A stretch of 64,000 nt of DNA from a bacterium (GCA_015075175.1 JABTUV010000001.1:186001-250000); one strand, 5' to 3'; counted from the stretch's first letter, positions 46,163 to 56,706 are shown. Notes: generated by a model not told the origin, from the letters alone. Numbers and translations: made by a program.

Positions 46163-47397
46163 CTATGCTTTGACGTCCCCGAGCTGCGGCCGACCGCCCA
46201 GGCCGATTGTCCTGAGCGAAGGCCGAAGGCCGGAGTCGAAGGGCGGCTGCAGGCCGCTACGTTCCCGCGAAAGCGCGCGCAGCCGCGCAAGATGCTTGGG
46301 GACGGCGGCCAGGATGGCGTCGATGTCCTCGTCGGTATTCTCATGCGCGAAAGCGAAAACGCACCGCGCCGAGCGCCTCCTCGGGGCTGCGGCCCATCGC
46401 CAGGAGGACGTGACTCGGTTCGGTCCGGCCCGCCTTGCAGGCCGAGCCGCTGCTGGCGCAGATGCCTTCCTCGCCCAGGGCAGAGAAGCGCCTCGCCTTC
46501 GATGCCGGGAATGCACGTTGAGCGTATTGGGCAGGCGCTCGGCGTGTTCGCCATTGACGAGGATGCAGGGGTCCAGCGCGCAGAGGCCGGCCTGCAGGCG
46601 ATCGCGCAAGGCGGCCACGCGCGGCCAATCCCCCAGCCGGCGTTTCGCCAGCTCCGCCGCCGCTCCCATGCCGACGATGCCGGGCACGTTCTCGGTTCCC
46701 CGAGCGGCGTCCTCCTGGCCGCCTCCCAGATTCTGCGCCACCAGTCGCGTCCCGCGCCGCACATAGAGCGCGCCGACGCCCTTGGGACCGTGGGAACTTG
46801 TGACCCGACAGCGGGCCAGTACAGGTCCGTCGCGATGCGCCCGGAGGTCGATCTTCCCCACGCCTGCACGGCGTCGCAGAAGTACGGCACGCCCGCCTCC
46901 GCGGCGACGGCTGCGATCTCACGCACGGGAAAACGCACGCCCGTCTCGTTGTTGGCGGCCATCCCGGCGATGAGGGCCGTGTCGGGCCGCACAGCCCGTC
47001 GCACGTCGGCGGGGTCCAGTCGCCCCTGCCCGTCGACGGAAAGCCGCGTGACTTCCCAGCCGCGCCGCGCATAATGCGAAAGCACTTCATAAACGGCCGC
47101 GTGCTCGACCGGCGAGGTGATGACGTGCCGGCCCGCGTTGGGCCGCTCCAGCACGCCGCGGATGGCCAGGTTGTTGCTCTCGGTCCCGCCGGAAGTAAAG
47201 ACGACCTCCTCGGGCCGCGCGCCCATCAGGTCCGCGACGCGCGCCCGCGCGGCGGACACGTCCCGCTCCAATTGCGAACCGAAGGCGTGCACGCTGCTGG
47301 GATTGCCGTATCGTTCCGAGAAATACGGCTGCATCGCGGCAAGCACTTCCGGCGCGGTTCGGGTCGTGGCGTTGTTGTCGGCGTAGATGATGCGCAT
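46163..47397 (-). CDS. Cysteine desulfurase (NifS/IscS-like), multiply frameshifted
   Basis: From ATG 47397: MRIIYADNNATTRTAPEVLA, YGNPSSVHAFGSQLER, FTSGGTESNNLAIRGVLERP, HVITSPVEHAAVYEVL and AANNETGVRFPVREIAAVA are all in one phase. After about 46855 the frame changes several times. LSGHKF (PLP lysine), HGPKGVGALYVRRG, GGQEDAARGTENVPGIVGMG and ICASSGSACKAG (active-site cysteine) are all still present but in different phases. All key residues therefore survive, which favours sequencing indels over decay. The last ~30 residues come from a repeat (46205-46260). Confidence 0.7.
46205..46260. repeat. Family J intergenic repeat overlapping the desulfurase 3' end
   Basis: A stretch around GTCCTGAGCGAAGGCCGAAG, followed by GGAGTCGAAGGGCGGCTGCA. 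It resembles a repeat word I have seen in many bacterial genomes (from memory). Only one copy occurs in this window. Confidence 0.4.
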
Positions 47398-47630
47398 GGC
47401 CGGTCCCCTGGGCGAGGAGTACTTGGAGGCTTGGATCGCTGCTACCGTCGATATCCAACACAGCCCGACGATCAACGTTCGCCTTATCATAGCCCATCAC
47501 CGCCTTGCGCGCAACCCGATGATGGCGTCGGGCGCAGTCGCAGAAAACGGCGGCCGCAGTCCGCGCGACGCCGCAACAGGCGGTCGTCGCGGCGCCGGTG
47601 GAATTAAGCTGTCATGTCGACCGAAACTCC
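47398..47630. other. Intergenic stretch without a supported gene
   Basis: The first part of the gap 47398-47937, which separates the desulfurase start from the dockerin-type gene end. GC-rich; includes GGCGGCCGCAGTCCGCGC, weakly like family C. No promoter stood out. Confidence 0.3.
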
Positions 47631-47720
47631 CTGTCATTTCGACCGAAGGGAGAAATCTTCCCCGCCGTTACCGCAAGTCGCACGCGAAGCTGGAGAATTC
47701 TCGCGTCGGTCGAAATGACA
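47631..47720. repeat. Family E inverted-repeat element
   Basis: TGTCATTTCGACCGAAGGGA (from 47631), with the complementary TCGGTCGAAATGACA ending at 47720. Same ends and similar length (~90 bp) as the copy at 16116. The stretch 47721-47937 shows nothing else. Confidence 0.85.
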
Positions 47721-47937
47721 GCAGCGCCGCCAACCGCAACCGCCGAAAGCGGCGCCTCCGGCCAAGAGGTCCCCGCGTGAGCCTCGAAATACGATCCGCC
47801 GGGCGCGTTATCATGCCGGTCGGCGTCCCGACGCGCCGTGGGACCGCCATGGCGTCGCGCGCGACGAGGGCCGCGTGCAGTTGATGAAGTTGATGATGCG
47901 TTTCCTGACGAGCGTCTGAAACAGGGTGGGGCGGGGA

Positions 47938-49512
47938 CTACCGAGCAGCGTCGGTCCAGCCCCAGTATTGCGCGAAGTCCAGCAGGCGCTGCGTCGGCAT
48001 TTCGCCCTCTTCAACGAGGCGGGCCAGAATGAGGAGGTCGGTCGCGTCGACCACGCCGTCGCGGTTGAGGTCGGCCCACAGGAGGTCCGGCGTGGCGGTA
48101 GGCGTCGGCGTGGTTGTATCCGTGGGCGTGGGCGTGCTGCTTGGCGTCGGCGTGGCGCTGAACGTGGGAGTCGGGGAGAACGTCGGTGTGGGTGTGGGCG
48201 GGGCGCCGGCTGGTTCCTGATAGGCGCCCAGCGTGTTCCCCGTCCCCGGAATGCGCGGCGTTCGGAGCAGGTCCTCCAGTACCGGGCTTTCGCCCGCCGC
48301 ACCCAACAACGGACTGTCCCACGCCGGGCGATAATCGCGATTCCGCGCGTCCACGAACCGCGGATCGAGGTCCATCATGGCCGTTCCCTGTGCTGCGCCC
48401 TCTACGAGCGAGTGCGACAGAGACAGGGCCGACGTGGCGGCGAGAAGCAGCGAAGGAGCATCCCCCCACAGGACGCCGTTCAAGAGGGCGCCCTCCGCGC
48501 CCCACGCCGTCGCCTTGGGTTCCATGCGAATTCCGGCCTCGCGATTGTCGACCAGAGTATTGTATATCAGCGTTGCGCTGACGCCGTCCTTGAGGTGCAG
48601 GGCGTTGCGTGTGTCGTAAACGAGATTATTATAGACCTCGAAAGGTCTGCCGTTTTCAAGCGACAGACCGGAGTCGATCATGCCCGCGACCACGTTGCGC
48701 TCGATCACGCCTCCGGCGCGCTCCGAGTCCACGCCGTCGTCCCCGCCGTTGATGATCACGTTATCGGCGATCACGAAGCCGCCGGCGGGATGCTGGTTGA
48801 AGTCGACGGCGTCGTGGTCGCCCAGCGTGTCGAAGATGCGGTTGCGCAGGATGCGGGCGGGCGCCTGGTTGCAGTGGATGCCGCCGCGATTGCCGGAGAA
48901 ATGGCATTCCTCCACGACCAGCGGACAGGCGATGGTCTCGACGGCCTCATACTCGTTGTCCTCGAACGTGCAGGAGACCACGCGCACGGCGCACTGATAG
49001 CCCGACAGTGCGCCGCGAAAGGCGTGGCCGCCCGCCTGCGACTCCAGGCCGCGGAGAAACATGCGTGAACTATGATGTTCTCATCAGCGGTCCTATCCAG
49101 CATGATGGAACCCCACGGCGAACCCCGCCCGTATCCACGAAGCGTACGGGCGCCTCGGCGGTTCCCAGCGCCAGCAGCCGGCCCCGCACCCACAGCGACG
49201 CAGCCGGACCAAGGCGAACCTCAACGCCGGGCAGAAGCGTCAGGCTTGCGCCGGGCGCGACCTGGCGCGTGGCCAGAGCGCACATACGGTCCGGCGGCGG
49301 CGCTCACGTCGCGTCGGAGGTGATGTCGGCGTCCACCGCGTTCAACGTCTCGCCGGCGGAAACCAGCGCGACGCGCCGGCCGACCGCCCGCCCCTCGGCG
49401 TCGCGCGCCTCCACCGTGTACGCGCCGGCATTCAGGAAATCCTGAATGGTCCACTGTCCGCGCGCGGGATCATAGTCGGCGTCGACTCCGTTGACCGCGA
49501 CGTTCCGCGTCA
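47938..49512 (-). CDS. Beta-helix and dockerin-like C-terminal half of a giant surface protein (frameshifted)
   Basis: From about 49062 downstream the frame is intact for 374 residues: beta-helix coils (VVEECHFSGNRGGIHCNQAP, NVVAGMIDSGLSLENGRPF), then a Thr-Pro linker (PTPTPTFSPTPTFSATPTPS) and one EF-hand-like dockerin repeat, DLNRDGVVDATDLLILARL. Between 49063 and 49512 the upstream part lies in other phases: NVAVNGVDADYDPARGQWTI, then VAPGASLTLLPGVEVRLGPA and VRFVDTGGV. These join naturally to the CotH-type protein that ends out of phase at 49470. I read 47938-53396 as one ~1,820-residue gene with several indels. The dockerin-like tail suggests attachment to a partner or the cell surface. 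Confidence 0.65.
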
Positions 49513-52500
49513 AAGTACGGGCGCAAATCCGACAGGCGCACGCTGCCCGACGCCGACCGGAGGCAGTGAAGTTCGGGGATGAGGGAGAAATCGCTGGAGG
49601 TGCTGGATTGGTTGTGACCCTGAATCGCCATCACGTTGTCACCCTCGACCAGAAGGTGAAGATGGTGTGAAAGGTCGAAAATCTCCGGCGTTCCGGCCTC
49701 GTGGTCGGAGGCGCGGGTATTGTATGCCGGAGGAGCGCCCGCCACATGCGCGCGGGCGACTTCGACTCCATTTAGATAGGCGACGAAGCCGTCGTCGTAG
49801 TCGATGGATAGGTAAAGCGCCGTAACCTGCTCCCGATTCGGCACGTCAAACACCCGGCGTATATAAAGAGAGACATAGTCGCCCTCCATGTCCTCCAAGA
49901 GCGTGTGGTCGTCGCCGTCGCCGTAGCCGAAGCCGGAGCCGCCGGCCTCCCACGCGCTGTCGTCAAAGCCGGGCAGCGTCCACGCGGTGGTCCCGCCGGA
50001 CGGCTCGGACCTGCCGCGAAAGAACCGCCAGACGTCGCCCTGCGCGACCAGGATCTCCCGCAGCACGTCGCGCTCGGCCGTCCATACCGAGAGATGACGC
50101 CGCAATTGCCCGTGAATGCTGCTGTTGCGCTCCAGCCCGTATTCCGCGAGCGAGGCGTGATTGCCGGCGGAAATGCCGGAACCAAAGTTCTCCAGGCGAC
50201 TGCCCAGCTCCTGGGGCGCGCCCACACTGGCCGCCAGCTCGACCACGTATCGCAGATACCGCGCCGCAAACGCGGGTGAACGCAGAAGCCTCCGTACGGA
50301 TGCCAGGCTCTGCCGATAAATCACGCCGTAGGGGTCCTGCATGACGCTGTCGAGATCCCATCCGATCAGAATGAACCTTCCGTCGGAGGGCCGACGATAA
50401 ATAAGATAATCATCACCGGAATAGTTGGAGAGGCCGCCCTCGTCGTCGTTGAGCACGGTCTTGACGGCGAACCAGCGCAACCACTCGTCCAGGTCGATGC
50501 GGCGCGGCAGCTCGGATTCAAAATAGGCGTCGTCGGTCGTCGAAAACACGCGCGTCAGGGCGATCAGCGCCTCATGATCGGGCGTCTCCTCGTCGGTCCG
50601 CTGAACATAGTATTGCCGGTAATAGGCGAGATTACCGCCATGGTCGCCGAGGTCCGCCTGGTCATTGCAGCGATAGAGAAGTCCGCCGTCGTCATCAGGA
50701 TAGAGCCGCTCAAGAAAGTCGGCGTCCACGCGTTCGACTTGCGCAAAGAGTCCGGCGGGCTCACCGTTTAGCGACATGCGCGCGTATCGCTCCAGGGGTG
50801 CGGGGACGTCGGCGCGGCGAAAGAGATCGGCGCCGAGGACCTGCCGGTAGGGACGATAGGCGTTGAGGTTGAGCTTGCGCACGCCGGCGAGCGGACGGCC
50901 GCCGGTAAGGTCGACGCGATAAGACTTATTGGCCTGGCGGCGCGCATTGTCGCCGCGATAGCGGATGCCGCAGAGGTATCGCACCTCGCCGCCGGCGATC
51001 ACGGTGCACGGCAGAAGCACGTTCGAGGTGACGGGCCGCGTTTCCAACTCCTGTCGGTCGGCGGCCGTCATGATGACGCGAAAGTACGGATGCTCGTCAG
51101 TCGGTGGATCTCCCCCGGACAAATAGAGACACGCCGACGCGGGCGCGTCCGGCGGATAAACCGCGCGCGCCGCGGACTGTGACTCTACTATGACGCGAAA
51201 ACGCACGCGCGTACCATCCGGCTGCGGCGGCAACAAGGCCGCGTAAACGCCGTCGTCGGCCAGGAGGTCGGCGCCCTGGCCGTCGTCCTGCATAGGCGCC
51301 AGCAGTTCTTCGGCCACACCGTCGCGCGCGTAGTGGACGACCACGGACTCGATGGGATCGACGGCGGCGATGCGCGCAAGGACGGCGACAGGCTCCTGCG
51401 CTTGAGGAAAGAGCGGCGCGTGGCGCACCGCGGTGATGGTGGGCGGCGGCGAGCCGTGATGGGCGCCGTTTCGCGCACCGGGAGTGCCGCCGGGCGGCCC
51501 CGCCGCCCACGCTTGCGGGCTGTCGCCGTCCAGCTGGGGGTGCACGCGCTCAAGGGTACGGCCCGTGCCGTCGGCTTCGCGCGTAAATCCCTCTTCCCGG
51601 CTGTAGCGGACTTCCTCGATCACGTTCCCCCACGCATCCTCCAAGCGCACGTTTTCACCACGGTTGTCCAACTTGCCGACCCATGGCCCCTCGACGGTAA
51701 TACTCGCCGGCAGAAGCTGCGGGGACGCAGCCACAACCAGGTAGCCTCCCGCGGGAATCGCAGGTCCGCCGAGAAACAAAAAATCCACGCCGCCCGCCAG
51801 CCTCCAGCCATCAAGATCGGCCGGTCCTGCGCCGAAATTGTGAAGTTCGATGAATTCCGTCTCCAGCGTGGCGGAAAGCGGATGAAAGTGGATCTCATTG
51901 AAGGCGATGCGCGGCGACGGCAGGACCACGCGGTTTGGCGCTGCCGGCGTGCGGGCGAGCTGCAGGTATTCGCGCGCGGGTCGATACGGATCGCGGATGC
52001 GGGTCCAGCCGGCCTCGGGCGGAGCCTGCAGCGCGTCGACCAGGTCTCCGTCCCTGTCGAACAGGTACCAGTTCGCGCCCGCTGCGTCCGCGTTGACTCC
52101 CAGCGCGTCCTCGGCAACCATGAGATAGGCATGAGCGTCAACAGAAGCGTCCACGGGAAACATATAGTCGTAAGGCGCGTCCATGCGGCGCGCCAAAGCA
52201 TAACCGGACAAATCCAGGGCGACAGCATGATAATTGTAAATCTCGACAAACCCCAATACCGTGCCCGATCCGGCGGCGATCTCCGACAGCGCGGGTTTCG
52301 GGTACGAACCTCGGCCCGCCCGCAAGCGGGGATGCAGCGAGAAGTCGCTGCTGCCGATGGACTGGTTGTGCCCCTGCACCGCGAGCACGTTGTCGCCGGG
52401 TTGCAGAAGGCCGACGTGGGCGGAAATGTCGAAGCTCTCCGGTACGCCCGCCTCATGATCGGAGGCCGTCTGATTGTAGGCGACGAAGGTCCCCGGATCC

Positions 52501-53396
52501 CCAAGTTGCGAACGCGCGACCTCAACGCCGTTCAGGTAGGCGACGAAACCGTCATCGTAGTCGTTTTCGAGTACCAGCCGCGTGGGCGCCTCGCCGCTCA
52601 CGACCTGAAAGTGATGGCGGATATACACCGACCGATAACCGTTCTGCATGTCGGACAAAACAGTCGCGTCATCGTTGTCGCCATAGCCGAAGCCGGCAGG
52701 ACCGACGCTCCAGGTGGACTCCTCGGCAAAGTCGACTTGCCGCCAGGCGTCGACGGGGTCGGAGGGTTCTCGCGTGCCTTTGAAGTAGCGCCATTCCGCG
52801 CCCGGAGGAACAAGCCAATTGAGGGGCGCAGGCCCGGGAACGCGATTGGGGCGGCCGGGCGTGCCTCCCGGGGTGAGCGAGGCGCGCCACTGGTCGGGGT
52901 AATGATTGTCGCTCTCGCCGGGAGGCAGTTCAAGGGACGCTCCAAGCCCATCGGCCAGCGTGGGCCAGGGCGGCTTGTCGTCATAGTTGACTTCATCCAT
53001 CAGCGTTCCGTCGCGGTTGCGCAGAACCACGCGCTCGCCGCCATTGTCCAATCTTCCCTGGTACGAACCCACCACGTTGGACAGATGATAATAAGACGCC
53101 AGCCAGGCGGCGTTCTCGGCTACTACCACGCTGGAGCCTTCGCGGACGCGCACGCCGGCGGGAAAGGTAAAGGAGACGCCGCCCGAAAGCGTCCATCCGT
53201 CCAGTTGAACGGAGCCAGGCCCCAGATTGGTCAGCTCGAGGTATTCCCCCGCCGGATGCTCGGGCGGCGGATGGTACATGATTTCAGAAATGACGACGGC
53301 CAGGTCGCGGGCATGAGGGGTCGCCGGAGCGGCGAGTACGCTCAACAACAAAACGAGAGACGCGACCAGTCGATGCGTGTTTGGGAAGGGCCGCAT
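49470..53396 (-). CDS. Lamin-tail and CotH-kinase-domain secreted protein (N-terminal part)
   Basis: About 1,308 residues from ATG 53396. The signal peptide is RLVASLVLLLSVLAAPATPH. Lamin-tail domains: VVISEIMYHPPPEHPAGEYL near residue 35, and another with IAFNEIHFHPLSATLETEFI near 495. Two PA14/ligand-binding-like repeats share YDDGFVAYLNGVEVARSQL and GDNVLAVQGHNQS. A CotH-kinase region includes YRGDNARRQANKSYRVDL, RMSLNGEPAGLFAQVERVD and ILIGWDLDSVMQDPYGV (candidate DxD). CotH proteins phosphorylate spore-coat or surface proteins in Bacillus; here a surface-assembly role is inferred. The frame is lost near 49510 and resumes in the dockerin half. Confidence 0.85.
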   Translation of the reverse strand: MRPFPNTHRLVASLVLLLSVLAAPATPHARDLAVVISEIMYHPPPEHPAGEYLELTNLGPGSVQLDGWTLSGGVSFTFPAGVRVREGSSVVVAENAAWLASYYHLSNVVGSYQGRLDNGGERVVLRNRDGTLMDEVNYDDKPPWPTLADGLGASLELPPGESDNHYPDQWRASLTPGGTPGRPNRVPGPAPLNWLVPPGAEWRYFKGTREPSDPVDAWRQVDFAEESTWSVGPAGFGYGDNDDATVLSDMQNGYRSVYIRHHFQVVSGEAPTRLVLENDYDDGFVAYLNGVEVARSQLGDPGTFVAYNQTASDHEAGVPESFDISAHVGLLQPGDNVLAVQGHNQSIGSSDFSLHPRLRAGRGSYPKPALSEIAAGSGTVLGFVEIYNYHAVALDLSGYALARRMDAPYDYMFPVDASVDAHAYLMVAEDALGVNADAAGANWYLFDRDGDLVDALQAPPEAGWTRIRDPYRPAREYLQLARTPAAPNRVVLPSPRIAFNEIHFHPLSATLETEFIELHNFGAGPADLDGWRLAGGVDFLFLGGPAIPAGGYLVVAASPQLLPASITVEGPWVGKLDNRGENVRLEDAWGNVIEEVRYSREEGFTREADGTGRTLERVHPQLDGDSPQAWAAGPPGGTPGARNGAHHGSPPPTITAVRHAPLFPQAQEPVAVLARIAAVDPIESVVVHYARDGVAEELLAPMQDDGQGADLLADDGVYAALLPPQPDGTRVRFRVIVESQSAARAVYPPDAPASACLYLSGGDPPTDEHPYFRVIMTAADRQELETRPVTSNVLLPCTVIAGGEVRYLCGIRYRGDNARRQANKSYRVDLTGGRPLAGVRKLNLNAYRPYRQVLGADLFRRADVPAPLERYARMSLNGEPAGLFAQVERVDADFLERLYPDDDGGLLYRCNDQADLGDHGGNLAYYRQYYVQRTDEETPDHEALIALTRVFSTTDDAYFESELPRRIDLDEWLRWFAVKTVLNDDEGGLSNYSGDDYLIYRRPSDGRFILIGWDLDSVMQDPYGVIYRQSLASVRRLLRSPAFAARYLRYVVELAASVGAPQELGSRLENFGSGISAGNHASLAEYGLERNSSIHGQLRRHLSVWTAERDVLREILVAQGDVWRFFRGRSEPSGGTTAWTLPGFDDSAWEAGGSGFGYGDGDDHTLLEDMEGDYVSLYIRRVFDVPNREQVTALYLSIDYDDGFVAYLNGVEVARAHVAGAPPAYNTRASDHEAGTPEIFDLSHHLHLLVEGDNVMAIQGHNQSSTSSDFSLIPELHCLRSASGSVRLSDLRPYFDAERRGQRSRRRL

Positions 53397-53403
53397 CAGC
53401 GGA

Positions 53404-54771
53404 TCAGGCCGACAGGGGAATGACGGGCGAGAGCGTCGCGTTGTCGCCGAGCATGTCGTTGTTGTTCTTATGGTCCTTCTCCATGGGGCGTTCGTTGTGC
53501 TTGCGGCGATAATCGAGTTTGTCTTCAATGCTCATCCAGCTGTTGCGCTGGAAGGGGCGCGAGAGTTGATAGGTTTCGACTTCGACGCGGTCGGAAAAGA
53601 CGAGGAAGCGGCGATAGATGAGCGGCCATTCGACCATGGCGGCGACGGTCGCGTGGGCGCGCCCGTTGTAGCGCGCATAGTGGTTGCGGTGAGTGTGGCC
53701 GGCGAGAATGAGCTTCACCTGGGGATTGACCGCGAGGCGCGGCGCCAGTCCCGACGTCAGCCGGGGATTCTCGCCCGGTTCGCCGACCGGCGTGTGCGCG
53801 GCGATCACCGTCGGCCGGTCCGGATGCTGCGCCAGATCGGCGTCCAGCCACGCCAGTTGCGGCTCGCGCAAACTGTGACTCTGATTGAGCAGGCAATCCA
53901 GCATGATGAAATGCCAGCCCTTGCAGTCAAATGAGTAGTAAACCTTGTCTGAGGGGAAATCGTCCTTCCAGATGGAGAGCCAGTTGGCGTGGTTGTTTCG
54001 ATAGGTGTCGTGATTGCCGAGGATCGGATAGAGCGGGCGCGGGATGGGCCGCATCACTTCGCGGGCGAAGGCGATGGACTCGGGCGTCTCGCCGTCCACG
54101 ATGTCGCCGGTGTGCATGACGAAATCGGGGGAGAGCTCCCTGATTTTCGCGGCGACTTCCAGCAGCGCCTCGGGCATGTCGCCGTCGATCTTGCGGTTGA
54201 GCCATACGGGATACTGGCCTTTCATGATGTGTGTGTCGGAGAGTTGGACGAATGAGAGGCGCGGACGATCCAGCGGCCGGTTGGTCGGCGTGACGCGCAG
54301 CGATTCGAGCGCCTCGCCGCGCTCGAACAGGGTCTCAATCTCGACGGTATGCAGTCCCGCCGTGACGCGATGGGTTCCCAGGTCGCCGTGGGAGAACTGG
54401 GGGCGCATGGCGGTGGGATCGGCCTCGTGATCGGTGAGAAAGTAGTTGGTCCCCAGGAGCCGCCGGTCGAGGAGGACGGCGGCGCGGGGAGGGCGCGGAA
54501 GCGTATCGCCGCCGTAACGCAACTCGAAGTGATAGTAGCCGTCGCTGGGGAACTGGACCCGGAAGCGCGCCACGTTGTCGGCGCCGAGATCCAGGAACAC
54601 GCGCCCGCGCGCGCGGCAGGCTTCAGCGGCCGGATGCTCCAGCACAGCCTCGACCAGTCGCAGGTCCAGCGCCCGCCGCCGCGGAACCGTTTCCACCGCC
54701 CGCAACGACTCCGGTAGAAACAGCGTCGCCGGCAACACCAGGCTGCTGGACAGAAAACGCCGCCGATCCAT
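53404..54771 (-). CDS. Tat-exported metallophosphoesterase (calcineurin-like)
   Basis: About 455 residues from ATG 54771, with AGGAGAAGGA upstream. The twin-arginine signal is MDRRRFLSSSLVLPATLFLP. An N-terminal ~150-residue beta domain is followed by the phosphoesterase core, with all metal ligands: VQLSDTHIM, HTGDIVDGE, ILGNHDTYR, VIAAHTPVG and LAGHTHRNHYA. The C-terminus is charged (RRKHNERPMEKDHKNNN). It precedes the lamin-tail/CotH gene by seven bases and so is probably co-transcribed. Substrate unknown; a periplasmic phosphodiester or phosphomonoester is likely. Confidence 0.9.
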   Translation of the reverse strand: MDRRRFLSSSLVLPATLFLPESLRAVETVPRRRALDLRLVEAVLEHPAAEACRARGRVFLDLGADNVARFRVQFPSDGYYHFELRYGGDTLPRPPRAAVLLDRRLLGTNYFLTDHEADPTAMRPQFSHGDLGTHRVTAGLHTVEIETLFERGEALESLRVTPTNRPLDRPRLSFVQLSDTHIMKGQYPVWLNRKIDGDMPEALLEVAAKIRELSPDFVMHTGDIVDGETPESIAFAREVMRPIPRPLYPILGNHDTYRNNHANWLSIWKDDFPSDKVYYSFDCKGWHFIMLDCLLNQSHSLREPQLAWLDADLAQHPDRPTVIAAHTPVGEPGENPRLTSGLAPRLAVNPQVKLILAGHTHRNHYARYNGRAHATVAAMVEWPLIYRRFLVFSDRVEVETYQLSRPFQRNSWMSIEDKLDYRRKHNERPMEKDHKNNNDMLGDNATLSPVIPLSA

Positions 54772-54839
54772 GGCCGTCCTTCTCCTGGTCATCCTGGACG
54801 TGTCGCGTCCGGGTCGAGCGCAAGACGCAGCGTCCCGTC

Positions 54840-55512
54840 TCACGACGGCCTGCTGTATCCTACCCGCGACGGATCGAACTCGTCCAGCAGCTTTTCATCC
54901 ACCACGCGGCTGTCGCCGGCCTCTCGGATGGGCCGTTCCAGAAGCCAGTTGACCACCTCCTCCGCCAGGGAACCCACGCCGCGATAGAATGGATGCCGGC
55001 AGCGCCGCTGCAGCGGTTGGTACACCGATTGAACCGCGACCAGAAGATGCGCGCGCGCGAACTCCAATCGCGCCGCGGCCAGCATCCGCAACTTGTCGCG
55101 TGGGCCGGAGGCTTCCGCCGTCTCCTCGCTCTGCAACAGAAAGCGCGCAAAACTCCATTGCACCGCCAGGTGGTCAGGGCGGACATGAGGCACGTAGTTG
55201 AATCCGAAGGCGCGATAAAACATCTCCAGCGTACGGCAGATGCTCTGCGAGTCGTCGCGCTTGCAGAGATAGTCCGACGCGGTGGGAAGGAGCAGCGGTC
55301 GGCGGAAGGCGCCCCTTGAAGGTGGATTGGTAGGCGCTCTCCAGGCGCGCGCGGCTCCAGAGTCCGGCGGGAAAGGCGATCCCCTGCCGCGCCAGCAGTT
55401 CCCCCATGCCCGGGACTTCCGCAAACCGCGCCAGCTCCGGCCCGGGCGGCAGAAACGCCTCGGCCAGAAACCCGCACACTTCAGTCAGAAACAACCTCGC
55501 CCGCGCCCTCAT
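54840..55512 (-). CDS. TorD-family chaperone-like protein (one frameshift)
   Basis: From ATG 55512: ARLFLTEVCGFLAEAFLPPG, then SAYQSTFKGRL. The phase changes near 55315 and continues LLLPTASDYLCKRDDSQSIC, MFYRAFGFNYVPHVRPDHLA, VQWSFARFLLQSEETAEA. The pairing of a Y/F-rich middle with PDHLAVQWSF matches the TorD/DmsD/NarJ fold, which escorts Tat substrates, usually molybdoenzymes. ~223 residues if joined. No molybdoenzyme gene is in the window, but three predicted Tat substrates are encoded next to it. Confidence 0.6.
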
Positions 55513-55557
55513 GGGCCTATGATACGAGCTGGGCGCGCCGCGGGCAAGATGCTGTTT

Positions 55558-55629
55558 GTGGAGCGCCGCTGCCTGCTGCCGCGTCGTGGGGATTCCCCCT
55601 CACCCCAACCCTCTCCCCGAGGGAGAGGG
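55558..55629. repeat. Family C and family D repeats
   Basis: GTGGAGCGCCGCTGCCTGCT at 55558-55583 (C) and CCCCTCACCCCAACCCTCTC onward at 55596-55629 (D). D encodes the last residues and the stop of the neighbouring hydrolase gene. Confidence 0.8.
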
Positions 55630-56706
55630 AGTGCGCAGCATCTTGCCTTGCCAAGTGGCGCGGGCGATGCAGAAGTACTTGTGGACCGTGTCGATGCGCG
55701 CGGCGTAGTACATCACGTAACCGCCGCGGTCGCGGAGGATGGTCTGGCTGGAAACGTAGGCGCGATCATAGCTGCTGTCACGCACGGGTGTAAAGACGGG
55801 GTTGTCCGGGTTCTTCTTCCAAACTATGCCGTCCGGGCTTGTCGCCATGCCCATCGCCGTGGTCAACACTCCCCAACCCGATTTCCAGTAGGCGGCGTAG
55901 TACATGATCCACGTCTTGTCCTCCTTCCACACGTAAGGATAGACAAGCGCCGCGGGCGACCGGACTCCATCGGGACCCGGCTCCCATTGCGCCTCCCAGT
56001 TGTGTTGGTCCAGTTCCAGCATGGGATTGGCGGGATGCGGCGAGAGCGAATAAAGATCGGGGCCGGTCGCCAGAAAGATACGCCACGGCCGCTGCGAGCC
56101 ATCGACGTGGTACATGCGGTACTCCCCGCCCACCTTGAGCAAGCAGGGCGCATAGGCGTCGCGATAGATCGGGTTCCGGGCATCCAGCGCCCAGGTGAGA
56201 CCGTCCGGACTGGTCGCATGTTCGACGTCGTTCCTGCGGTTGCCGTTGAATACGAGGTGCCAGAGACCGTTCTCCTTGTGCAGTTCGGTGTTGGGCTTGC
56301 GCAGCAGCGCGGGCGCGGCGTGGAAGTTGGCCCGCTCCGTCAAGGGAAAGATCGGCCCGCCGGTCTTGTGGAAATGCACGCCGTCGTCGGAGAGAGCCAG
56401 GCCCAGCTGGTAATTGACGTACTGGCGGCCGCTGCCTTCCGTATCCGGTGCCAGGTCCGGATCCCCCTGCGGGCCGCCCGAGTAGAACATGTAATAACGT
56501 CCCTTCACCTTGACCACGCAGGGGGCGAAGATGTTCCAGTGGTCGAAGGCGCCCGCCGGTCCGAGCGACAGCACGGGCCTCTGTGGGTCGCGCACCCAGC
56601 CTCTAGGCCCTTGCTTGGCGTGTCCGCGATCGATGAGAGTTCCCGCCAGTCCCAGCGCGGACGTCGCGAGCATCTGGCGGCGCGTGAGTCTTGCGGTCCC
56701 TTTCAT
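55600..56706 (-). CDS. Tat-type beta-propeller glycosidase-like protein
   Basis: 368 residues from ATG 56706, with AAGGGGAGA upstream. The Tat-like signal is ARLTRRQMLATSALGLAGTL. The body is a five-bladed beta-propeller of the GH32/43/68 type, with blades opening as YMFYSGGP, LALSDDGVHF, HLVFNGNRRNDVEHATSPDG, YRMYHVDG and WIMYYAAYWKSGWG. The acidic catalytic residues cannot be placed by eye with confidence. The C-terminus (KMLRTPSPSGRGLG) is the translation of a family D repeat. It is a tandem paralogue of the next gene upstream, with high identity throughout. Exported carbohydrate-active or binding protein. Confidence 0.8.
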   Translation of the reverse strand: MKGTARLTRRQMLATSALGLAGTLIDRGHAKQGPRGWVRDPQRPVLSLGPAGAFDHWNIFAPCVVKVKGRYYMFYSGGPQGDPDLAPDTEGSGRQYVNYQLGLALSDDGVHFHKTGGPIFPLTERANFHAAPALLRKPNTELHKENGLWHLVFNGNRRNDVEHATSPDGLTWALDARNPIYRDAYAPCLLKVGGEYRMYHVDGSQRPWRIFLATGPDLYSLSPHPANPMLELDQHNWEAQWEPGPDGVRSPAALVYPYVWKEDKTWIMYYAAYWKSGWGVLTTAMGMATSPDGIVWKKNPDNPVFTPVRDSSYDRAYVSSQTILRDRGGYVMYYAARIDTVHKYFCIARATWQGKMLRTPSPSGRGLG

